From NCBI GenBank assembly GCA_009823395.1, contig CM020515.1, forward strand, positions 14,330,489 to 14,394,488: a stretch of 64,000 nt of DNA, written 5' to 3'. Numbering within the stretch: position 1 is the first letter of the stretch; each line of letters opens with the position of its first letter. The position numbers and the translations under genes are program-made. The stretch is from Thamnaconus septentrionalis. Its lineage: Eukaryota; Chordata; Actinopteri; Tetraodontiformes; Monacanthidae. The notes under the pieces were generated by a model. It was not told where the DNA came from. It did not search any database and saw nothing but the letters and a program-made list of their open reading frames with translations. Of the stretch, positions 25,879 to 35,387 are shown in pieces.

Positions 25879-26040
25879 TCCTAACAACCACCAAATTTAT
25901 CTATGATCTATGATCAAGTTAAGGGCACATAGTATTACTATTCCGGCCTTCAGACAAATCCAATTTGTTGCCAAAATGTTTATGTCCTCTATTCATGGTA
26001 ATAATTAAGACATAACAGTCTTTGTCGTAGAGGGACCCAA
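25484..26040. other. Intergenic spacer dnajb1-gipc1
   Basis: AT-rich spacer with a TATT/ATTT tetranucleotide tract at about 25846-25876. Nothing else is recognisable. Confidence 0.5.
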
Positions 26041-26319
26041 ACGCTGCATTTGGTTAGTGGGGTTTCCGAAGCGACCTGAACGTCTCACAGTTCCACCCCG
26101 CCGGCTGGCGAAAAGCTCCAGCAGGCAGCATACCGACGCACTGACACCGGACTTATCTCCTGACAATCTGCCGAGGTTAGTCCACACTCTCGGGGGTGCG
26201 AAAGCTAACGACGCTCCGCTTTTCCTAACGGAGGAGTTAATTTATTGTTTTGGAAAGTCGTTGGCAAAGCTAAGCTCGCGGCGAGGGCTAGCGACACTTG
26301 GCTAAAGAAAAAGTCTCGG
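26041..26319 (+). promoter_or_regulatory. gipc1: Probable gipc1 promoter and non-coding exon 1
   Basis: The sequence turns GC-rich and CpG-containing near 26,040 and ends at a good splice donor (CGG|GTAAGA, intron from 26320). An acceptor (TTTCACAG) at 26931 starts the exon carrying the gipc1 ATG. I infer a non-coding first exon ending at 26319; its 5' end is unknown. Confidence 0.5.
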
Positions 26320-26360
26320 GTAAGAATGGCCTGTTGTGTTTACAGCCCGATGCTCAGCCC

Positions 26361-26560
26361 CGGTGTTGTGTCCGTACTGGTTTCCGATTTAACTGGCCGA
26401 TGTGCTGCGCCGCCGTTAGCAGATTCGACACAAATTCTGTGATTTTGTATTTTTGTTGGAGAAAGGACTTGTCGAATCTGCTGACGGCGGCGCAACACAT
26501 CGGCAGATGTACGGCAAGGAAACCAGTTAAATCGGAAACCAGTTGGGACACAACACCCCG
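26361..26560. repeat. Long imperfect hairpin (inverted repeat) in gipc1 intron 1
   Basis: The left arm (26361-26430) is the near-perfect reverse complement of the right arm (26470-26560), with a loop of about 39 bases. Shared strings include TTTCCGATTTAACTGG and CAGATTCGACA, and the arms match through the GC-rich middle (CCGATGTGCTGCGCCGCCGT against its complement, with one or two mismatches). The right arm has about 25 extra bases. A foldback or miniature element, or a hairpin RNA source, would look like this. Confidence 0.85.
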
Positions 26561-27186
26561 TCTAATAGGCTAGCTAACAAAATAGCCACTTCGGCTAATT
26601 TGCCGGCGGTGAGAAATTAGCAGACACAGATTTTTTCACTCGTTTCGTTTCGTTTGTGCTAGCTTGCTATCAGTTAGCCAGTCTGAGAGTTGTCGTGTCC
26701 CTGCTCGTAAGGAAAAACATTCAATGTGTGCATTGTCGCTAACAGCTAGCGTTAGCCCCGTTTTGCTGTGGTCCAGCATGGTCACATCAGCAAGAGGCGC
26801 TCTTAGTCGCAAGTCATAACGTCGTGCGGAGGTTACTGTGTGTTTCACAAGGGGGTTTATTTAAAATAATAATAATAATAATAAGTCACTGCATGTTTGG
26901 ACCAACGTTGAAGAGTCTCTGTGTTTCACAGATGAGGACCACCCACCACAGGCTGATGAAGTTGACAGGTCAAGCCGTCTAAGCTGCACTGATGTGTGGC
27001 TCTGCAAATCCACACGGCACCCGGTTAAAGCAGCTTTCAAGCAGGTCTGGAGGACCTTCCCATCACTGTGACGCGTGCGCCTCAAGGACCTGCCACTGAT
27101 CGGGCCGAGGAGGTCTATGCCGGCTTGGACTGTAGCACAACCCCCCCGCAGCATCCTCTAACTCTGCTCACCCCGCCGGACCCACC

Positions 27187-28855
27187 ATGCCTCTCGGTTT
27201 GGGAAGAAGGAAGAAGGCTTCCCCGCTGGTTGAGAACGAGGAAGCGGAGCCCATCCGCGCCGGCCTCAACGTGGTGGGGATGGACGGCCTGGACGGGGAC
27301 GGCGTCGTGGAGGGAGCCACGTCCGACGGTCTGCCCCCTCCGCCGAGCGGCATGCGGCCTCGCCTCATCTTCCACACCCAGCTCGCTCACGGAAGCCCCA
27401 CCGGCCGCATCGAGGGCTTCAGCAACGTGCGGGAGCTCTACGCCAAGATCGGTGAGGCCTTTGGGATACCTCCTTCTGAGGTGAGCCTCTCTACTGCTTC
27501 TGTGCCAGGAAGAGAACTAGAAAAAGACATCTGGTTGATTTTTACTTAACGCGTTTTGCCCCCTCCACAGGTTATGTTTTGCACGCTGAACACTCACAAA
27601 GTGGACATGGATAAACTGCTGGGGGGACAGATTGGGCTGGAGGACTTTATATTCGCCCACGTGAAAGGGCAGAAAAAAGAAATAGATGTGTACAAAGGAG
27701 AGGACGCATTAGGGTTGACCATCACGGATAATGGCGCCGGCTACGCGTTCATCAAGGTGAGAGCAACACAAAGCAAATTGATTTTTTTTTGTTTCGCAGA
27801 GAAAAGACCCTAAAAATAAACGACGTGTCGCGGGATGAAAGGGATCAGCCTCAAGGTGCACTGAATGATTCATGTGATTCCAGAGAATCCGGGAAGGCAG
27901 CGTCATCCACCAGATCCAGGTCATCAACGTGGGGGACATGATCGAGTCGATCAACGGCCACCGCCTGATTGGCTGCCGGCACTACGAGGTCGCCAAGATG
28001 CTGAAGGAGCTGCCCAAAGGGAAAGAGTTCACCATCAAGCTGGTGGAGCCTCTGAAGGCTTTTGGTGAGCGGAGAGAGAAACCTTGGATGTTGCGTCCTG
28101 TTGTTTCAGTTTACAGACATAGAGATGCACACAACAGATGATTATAAAACTATAGATTTTTGAAAAACAAGAGTTTGGCCACTTTACCATCAGTTTACAT
28201 GCAGATACTGTTTGAAAAGGACAGATGAAGTAAAGTTCAGTCCTGAGACACAATTTTGATAACGTGAGGCCTTTAAAAAAAAAACAAAAAAAAAACAACC
28301 TCTCTGTTCAAAAATACTTTCAGACATGATCAGCCAGAGGTCCGGAGGGTCCAGATCATCATCGGGGGTCCAGCTGGGGACTGGCAGAGGAACGCTGCGG
28401 CTTCGCTCCAAAGGTCCTGCTACTGTACAGGAACTGGTGAGTAACAAAGACCCTCCGCCCTTTTTTTCATTTCATGCTCCCTAATTGCTTGGTTTTGTTC
28501 CCTACAGCCCTCGGCGTTTGAGGAAAAGGCCATCGAGAAGGTGGACGACCTGCTGGAGAGCTACATGGGCATCAGAGACAGTGAGCTCGGTACGCCCTGC
28601 CGTCCCGTCGCCCCCCCGCCGGCCTTTTTCAGAACTCATCTGTGTCACTGTCGTGTGTTTGCTCTCGCTAAAACTCTTCTCTGACCCCTCTCGCCGCCCA
28701 CAGCCGCGACCATGGTGGAGCTGGGGAAGGACAAGAAGAACCCCGACGAGTTTGCCGAGGCCCTGGACGAGACGCTGGGCGACTTCGCCTTCCCGGACGA
28801 GTTTGTCTTCGACGTGTGGGGCGCCATCGGCGACGCCAAGGTCGGGCGGGTGTGA
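27187..28855 (+). CDS. gipc1: GIPC PDZ-domain adaptor 1
   Basis: Six exons, 27187-27480, 27571-27756, 27884-28064, 28324-28436, 28508-28589 and 28704-28855 (TGA), encode 335 residues (human 333). The protein starts [20 protein letters not shown]. The GH1 dimerisation region covers about residues 50-130 ([20 protein letters not shown]). The PDZ domain is about residues 132-220, with carboxylate-binding loop ALGLTI and core [15 protein letters not shown]. The C-terminal GH2 domain (about residues 260-335) binds myosin VI in mammals. GIPC1 links receptors carrying class I PDZ tails (for example neuropilin and TrkA) to endosomal trafficking; that role is family knowledge. The ATG is chosen by match to the vertebrate N-terminus; it follows CACC in a good Kozak context. 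All junction phases agree. Confidence 0.96.
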
Positions 28856-31569
28856 CGCAAGACGACCTGAAGCTGTGCGTGTCATTCCACAACACTCGAG
28901 CAAAGCACTACTAGGAAACACTACCGTTGTGATTCTTTTTTTTTTTAATTCCACTGTATAAACTTTTATTATGTTTGGTTTAGTTTGTGCCCTGATGGGA
29001 CACTCTGCCTAGACAAAGAGCATGAAGCTACTCGGTGGGAGAAGTGGACTGTGACGACTTCCCAAGTGCTTTTTAGTTGTTACTGGTATTATTATTATTA
29101 TTCCTTCTATTTTTTTTTCTTCCTCCTCTTCTTCCAGGAACGGCATGCACGCTGGTGAGCATTCCCTCTTGTGACCCGCATGTCAGTGTTTGTAGTTGCC
29201 GTGGAACAATTTCAGCACAAAAAAAAAAGTCTCTTCAATGTGGGAGCGGTTAAAAGCGGTGACGAGGACGCAAGTTGATGTTTTGTATAAAAGCAGAAAA
29301 ACTACGTGATATCTTCCTCCACGTGGCGCTGTGCTGCACTGTGCTGCACTGTGTTGCACTGTGCTGCACTGTGCTGCACTGTGCTGCTGTGCCTCAGCCG
29401 CTGGGAGACTGTGCACGCAGGGATGTTACATGAATTCTGGTGTCGGCCTCAAAACTGCTCCATGTTGCTGTTACGGATCACTTTCACAAGCATGTGCTGT
29501 CTTACTTTATTTTTATTTTTTTTAAATATTTCTCATTTCTGTTTAGTTTTGGTCAAAAAAAAAAAAAAAAAAAAAACTAGTCACAGAAGGGTCAAGGTTG
29601 AGTGTGGCCGGTTGACGATGAGATCTGTGAACGCTAACGCGCCTGTTGCTTTCATAAATTCTAACTGTAGCTCATTCCGGTCTTGCGCTCACACTGTTGT
29701 CAGGGTTACGGAAAGTGATCAGTGTTACTACTGGAGGCCAGATGGTCTCCAGGGGTTTTTTGTGGATGGTGGCGACTTTATTTTTATAGCTGGTGTGTTT
29801 TTTATATAAAGTGATGTGATGTCTATTTAAAACAAAGCAAACGAAACAAACAAGGATGCTGTAACGTGAGGAATTGGATTCTGCGTTTCGGGGTTGCTTC
29901 GAAAGTGCAGTATCGAAGAGGTCAAAAGGTCAAGAAATTGTGTGTTGTCAAAAATGAGAGACTTTTATTTTTTACTCATGTCATGCATTTGTTCTGTTTC
30001 TGTTGTGCATTCTGGTGCATGGAGATTTAAAAAAAGGACAACATTTCCCCTTATTGCAACAAGGAAACACCAAACTGTTCTTCCTTCACCTGTCACTGTG
30101 ACTTGTGTTGTTGATTGTGAGGGAAAATCTCAAATTCTGCACCAACTTGTCAGTGTCGGTCTAAAACATGTCTTTTTTTTTTTTAAACCCTCTCTGTTCT
30201 GTATGAAGATATTTTGTAGTCATGGGAATTAATGAATTTCAACGGAGTGATACTGACGCTAGCGACACTGTAACACAAAGGAGATGATTTTTGATGGCTT
30301 TGTATAACACTGTTGTCAATGTCAAATTATATTGCAACATTAACTGCAGAGTGTTTTTGTTTCATTCTTGTGTCTCTGACCCGACGACAGTGCAGTTAAA
30401 TTAATTCAGTGCAGTTCATTCCTGTTGTCTCAAAACACAGACGATGAATTCAAGAGGCGTTTTTGGAACAACCTTCCTCAAAATTCAATAGAAGCTGTAA
30501 GCAAAACTCAGTCATGACAAATAGCTCCAGGAGCTGCTGTGGTGTTGAAGGTTGATGGTTCAAATCTTGATCTCTTTGACAACTTCAGGATTGACAGCAC
30601 CAACGTCCCACTGTTGTGAGCAATCCCACCACAAACACTGAGGATTTCACACTTTGAACACCTCTCCTGGTCCATTCGTCTTTATTTTCTGGGCTGTTGG
30701 GCTTTTAAAACAGCAACTGTCATAAGAGTTGAAACACCATCTTGAGTCACACTCCACCCACCAACACCACAAGGTATTTCTCCAAGCAAATCAATGTCTG
30801 AGTTCTCCCTCGCCTTCAGAATCCAAAGTTGTCAAAGTGGGTTAGAACCACTGACCTCCTGCCACCGCAGTCACCTGTGATCGACCTGAGCCACTCATCC
30901 TGAGATGTCACTCTTGGTGAAGTCAAGACTGTGTGACTTAACCCCCCTCCCCCTCTTTTCCTTCTGTTAGAAAGGAGAGTGACTCAGACAGAGGGGAGTT
31001 TTTCCTGAAACAATTATGAGATTGAATGGGTCAATGGTTGACTTTGAGTGTTAACAAGCACTGTCCGAGGGGGAGGTAATGAGATACGGCCTGGGTGAAA
31101 TGGATCGGGTGGAGGTGGGGTCACCTGGTGTTAAAATCCAGCAGGATGTGCCCTGGTGAACTGGTACTTTGGACTTGGTTGGTGTTCAAGCTGCTGTTGT
31201 TTTCTTCTATAACCAACAGAGAGGTTCAGGATTGTCTGTTCTTCTCATTTGAAATCAGTCGACTGAATTGCTTTTTTTGGTTAAGAAAATAAGAAAAAAA
31301 AAAAAGCCATCTGTGGTCTAACTCAGTCGGAGTCGTCAATGTTTTCACAGAGTCTCGGCCGCTGCTGGCACATGGGGGGTGGTGACAAAACCTTTATTTA
31401 CTGGAAGGGAAGTAAACCTGTTCTTCAAGCCCCTGTTGATCTTTAACCCTGGTTGCTTATAAACCGTGCACCAGATCGGTGTGTGTGCACACGCTGCTGG
31501 CAGACCGAAGCTCACCCCTGTGTCCTGCAAATCTCACGCTGACCCTCGCTGACCAGGAACCCGCTCGTC
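28856..31569 (+). other. gipc1: gipc1 3' UTR and spacer to the TRIM gene
   Basis: Non-coding. It contains a 10-bp minisatellite at 29331-29388, an A-run at 29555-29576 and otherwise unique AT-rich sequence. I could not choose a gipc1 poly(A) site with confidence. No promoter motif for the TRIM gene stands out. Confidence 0.45.
29331..29388. repeat. 10-bp minisatellite (GTGCTGCACT)
   Basis: Six consecutive 10-bp units of GTGCTGCACT (one with GTGTTGCACT, the last partial) in the gipc1 3' flank or UTR. Confidence 0.9.
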
Positions 31570-34500
31570 ATGGCGCTGCGCCCCCGAGCCTCCTCCCAGC
31601 CGGGGAAACTCTCCTTCTTCCAGAGCTCCAAGGTGGCCTCGCTCACCCGACCCCGAGCCGTCTCCTCCCGCTCAGGCTCCGTGCTGGAGCAGGAGCTCTC
31701 CTGCTCCATCTGCTGCGAAATCTTCAGGGACCCCGTGGTGCTCAAGTGCAGCCACAGCTTCTGCCGGGCATGCCTGCAGCAGTTCTGGAGCAAGAGGAAG
31801 GCCCGGCGCGAGTGTCCTATCTGCAGGCGCAAGTGCTCGCTGACGGAGCCCACGGTGAGCCTGGCGCTGAAGAACGTGGCCGACACCTTCCTCAAGGAGC
31901 AGGAGCGGCGGAGGGACGGCTCGGGGCCCGGCGGGTCCTGGGATGAGACCTCGGTGGCGGTGCCAGTGGTGGAGGAGAGGTGCGCGACGCACGGCGAAGT
32001 CCAGAAGCTTTTCTGCCTGGACGACTTTGAGATTCTTTGCTGCGTGTGTCACACCTCCAAGAAGCACCAAGGGCACAGAGTGTGTCCCGTGGAGGAGGCA
32101 GCCCAGGACCTCAAGGTACTGTACAACATGTGCTGTAGTGGCCTCTATTGGGAAGAAGAATTTTATCACAGTTATATCAAATAAATAAAACTCAAATCAA
32201 GTGATATTAGTTTATTACTATGTTATTGGCTCAGTTATTACATTTGCAAAGGTTTTTTTTTTAAAGCAGGCCAATAATGTAATAATTACATTATCGGTTC
32301 AGGACTATTATTATGTTACTGGCCAGTTATTACGTTATTGGCCTCTACAAGGCACATCGCAAAACAATGTTAATGTGTGAATGAAAAACAGATCCACAAT
32401 CCACAATTTTATTTTGATATGAATCTTAAATTAATATGGACTCTTATCATTGCTGAATCAAAATGCAGCAGTTATTGACTTTGTTTGTTTTCATACCAAA
32501 CAGGTCATTTAAATGTTACACACTGGGCCTTTAAACTGTATTTTTTTGTCTTCTTAAATGGTTGGTTTAAGATTTCATCACCGATTCTTCTGTAATGCAT
32601 CTTTGAGGAGAAATAAAAATGATTTTACGACTTCTATTTGTTAGATTTCTCAGCCAGGTGCATTTTCTTGCGTAACACTCTGGCTCTCGCACCTTCAGGC
32701 GGAAATGAAGAAGGAGCTGGTCCCGCTGAAGAAACACCTGCGCTGCCTGTACGAAGCCAAGCAGGAGTGTGATGACACAACGGTGCACATCAAGGTATCA
32801 ATAAAGAGGAGGAGAAGTAAAAAACACCGAGGCCAGCATGAGCTCTGGGGAAGCAGAGCCGAGGACTGTTGACGTGTAAACATTTCTGAAAAAGAGAGGC
32901 AGGTTTCACCGTAAGAACTGAAAGGAAAAAGGTTCCAGTTAGTGACCCGGAACCAGAGTGACATTTTAAAGTCACACATTGAAAATACGCATCACACTCT
33001 GGCCCAGGGGCGGGCAAACCTTTTGACTGGTGGGCCACTTTGGGTTGTAGAATTTGACAGAGAGGGCAGAGCAGGAGCAGATGGAAGGAGTGTTTTGGTG
33101 ACCCAAGTCATAGGAGAAAAAATATATCATAGGATGTGTAGAAAATGATAGACTAGCATTTTTCAATTTGAATTGGGTCACGACATTATAAGGAAAAAAA
33201 ATGTGAGTCCTGAGACTCCACCAGTTGAGAACCACTAATCTATAAGTTCCATAAGGTGAATCGATGAGGTGGTCTTCATTTTATTTTTCTTTAGAACCAA
33301 ACCCAGGCCACGGAGACGCAGATCAAAGCCGAGTTTGAGCAGCTGCGGGAGGTCCTGCAGAGGGAGGAGACGGCCCGCCTGGCCGCCCTGCAGCAGGAGA
33401 GCGAGGAGAAGAAGGAGCTGGTGAGGAAGAAGTCGGAGGGCATCACCACCGGAATCCTCACCTTCTCCCACGCCGTCATCGCCGTGGAGAACGAGATTGT
33501 GTCCGCCGACGCCCTCTTCCTGAAGGTGGGAGGAGAAACAACACAGTGTTGGTCCCTATCGTCAGAGGTGGCAAAAATATTCATATTTCGTACTGAAGTA
33601 AAAGTATGGAATTTGTAAAAAAAAAAACTGGTTAAAGTAAAAGTGCTGATTCAACCCCTTTTCTGAAGTTAAAGTGGGAAAGTACAGTTCGGAAATGTAC
33701 TTAAGTAAAAAGTTAACTTTTTTTTTGCAGTAAATGAATCAATACATTTGTTGATAAGCCGAGGCAATCCTGAAGTAACAAAGTAGTTACTTCAGGTAGT
33801 TTATTTCCCAACTCTGCCAACCGTGTAGACTCCCCGTGACAGTTTCTCTTTTCTCTCTTTCAGAACTATAACAGCACAAAGAAAAGGTGAGCGTCCCTCT
33901 GCGCCTACTTGTGTGACGTTTTCAACACAGAGCGAATCAACATTGAGTACGTTTCCTCACCATTTCCTCGTTCAGAATGCAGCTCCAACAGAAACTTCCT
34001 GGAAAGGTGTCCGGCGCTCTCATCACCGTCGCCAAGCACCTCAGCTCTCTCAAGTACCACGTCTGGGAGAAGATGGTGGACCTGGTCCAGTACAGTAAGC
34101 CCACCTGCTAGTTAAAGGTCCAGTGTGTCAGATTTTTAAGAAACCCGCCTGACAACGTGTTTCGTATTTAGTGCACCATCAGGTGGGCTTCCATTTTCAT
34201 GACTATTGACATTGCAGTTTCTCACTGAAAGCATCAAAACTACGTATGAACACACATGGAATTATGTAGGAATCAAGAAAAGTGTAAAATAACTCAAAAA
34301 TAGCCACCACATTTCAAAATAGCCACCTTCCATAAAAAGCATATTTAGAGTTATTTAATGTGTTTTTCATTGCTGCATAATTACATATATCTCGCTCATA
34401 TATTTGATGTCTTCGGTATATTCAGTATCAGTAAACTTTTGACTGGTAGTTTACATCAGAACCATTCAAAGGGTAGCTAAACTCTTTAATTAATGTATTT

Positions 34501-35198
34501 TACAGGCAGTATGTTGTGCTTTTACCAATATAAAAATCATAAATCCAAATTTGACACACTGGACCTTCAAGAAAACAAGTGTTTCCACTGTCTTTGATGG
34601 GTCACCTTTAACCAGCGTCTGCCCCCTCCCCCCGTCAGCACCCATCACCCTGGACCCCAACACGGCCTACTCCTGGCTCTCCCTGTCGGCCGACCTGACG
34701 GCCGTCGCCAACGGCGGCTCCCTCCAGCAGCTGCCCGAGAACCCGGAGCGATTCGGCCACTTTGTCTTCGTGCTGGGCTCGCAGGGCTTCTCATCAGGCC
34801 GCCACGCCTGGGAGGTGGAGGTGAGCGACAAGAGCGACTGGATGCTGGGCGTGGTGCGCCAGTCCATCGACCGCAAGGGACGCATCTCAGGCTGCCCCGA
34901 GGGCGGCTTCTGGATGATCTCGCACTACGAGGGCGAGTACTCGGCCATGACCCGGCCCGGCACGCAGTTGCACCCGCCCGGCAAGCTGACCCGCGTCCGG
35001 GTGCAGCTGGACTACGAGGCGGGCGAGGTGGCCTTCTCCGACCCCGTCGCTATGGCGCCCATCTACACCTTCAGCGACTCTTTCACCGAGGCCATGTACC
35101 CCTTCTTCTGCCCCGGGGCCAACATCAATGGGAATAACCCCAAACCACTCAAGATCTGCCCGGCCAAGGTGGCCGTGTGGAACAGCGCCACATGGTGA
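31570..35198 (+). CDS. TRIM-family E3 ubiquitin ligase (RING, B-box, coiled coil, PRY-SPRY)
   Basis: Six exons, 31570-32115, 32699-32794, 33295-33525, 33864-33886, 33976-34094 and 34639-35198 (TGA), encode 524 residues. A C3HC4 RING occupies residues 45-83 ([20 protein letters not shown] ... CPICRRK). A B-box 2 lies at about 137-175 ([27 protein letters not shown]). A coiled coil covers about 183-338, and a PRY-SPRY domain 339-524 ([33 protein letters not shown]). The exon layout (long RING/B-box exon, 96-nt and 231-nt coiled-coil exons, 23-nt exon, 3' SPRY exon) is the standard class IV TRIM pattern. The closest families by eye are the TRIM35/TRIM39/NF7-like fish TRIMs; I do not recognise the orthologue, so no symbol is given. 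A 44-residue Ser/Arg-rich leader precedes the RING. Substrates are unknown. Confidence 0.92.
32200..32345. repeat. Cluster of GTTATTGGC / GCCAATAAT short inverted units
   Basis: Within TRIM intron 1, repeated TTATTGGC and its complement GCCAATAA occur with TTACATTA strings at about 32,222, 32,270, 32,290, 32,318 and 32,335. It looks like a decayed AT-rich foldback or tandem element. Its family is unknown. Confidence 0.4.
33005..33236. mobile_element. Composite of two hAT-type element ends (TRIM intron 2)
   Basis: The left part (33005 to about 33150) starts CAGGGGCGGGCAAACC and matches, in reverse orientation, the right halves of the elements at 37236-37598 and 40926-41299. The right part ends in a different hAT-like terminus (complement TAGTGGTTCTCAACTGG). 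No matching 8-bp target duplication is seen, so it is probably a nested or recombined pair of fragments. Confidence 0.55.
34114..34569. mobile_element. Miniature inverted-repeat element in the last TRIM intron
   Basis: About 455 bp bounded by inverted termini: AAAGGTCCAGTGTGTCAGAT at the left and the complement of TTTGACACACTGGACCTTCA at the right, about 20 bp of match. Its interior is shared with the fragment at 21345-21545. No transposase coding is seen. The target duplication is unclear. Confidence 0.75.
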
Positions 35199-35321
35199 TG
35201 GTAAAAGGAAAAAGCGCGTCTATTTTTGTTGTTTTCTTAAATTTAACAATGTAGACAGGAAAGAACTCTGAAGAAAAAAAAAAGGCAGGCAGCAACATTT
35301 TAGTTTCAATTACTATTTTGT

Positions 35322-35327
35322 TTTATT
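35322..35327 (-). promoter_or_regulatory. Poly(A) signal (AATAAA on minus strand) of the SDR gene
   Basis: TTTATT on the plus strand, about 60 nt beyond the SDR stop. It is only 124 bp from the TRIM stop on the other strand, so the two 3' UTRs probably overlap. Confidence 0.45.
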
Positions 35328-35387
35328 TTGTTTTTAAAAAAGAAAAACAAGCACGCATTGATTGAAGCGCCGGTGGGGTGTTCGAGG

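Noticed and set aside
29306..29809. 167-residue frame with Cys/Leu/His-Cys repeats
   Set aside because: Product of the 10-bp minisatellite and an A-run in the gipc1 3' flank.
31672..32169. 165-residue minus-strand frame over the TRIM first exon
   Set aside because: Shadow of a GC-rich coding exon; the plus-strand frame has RING and B-box.
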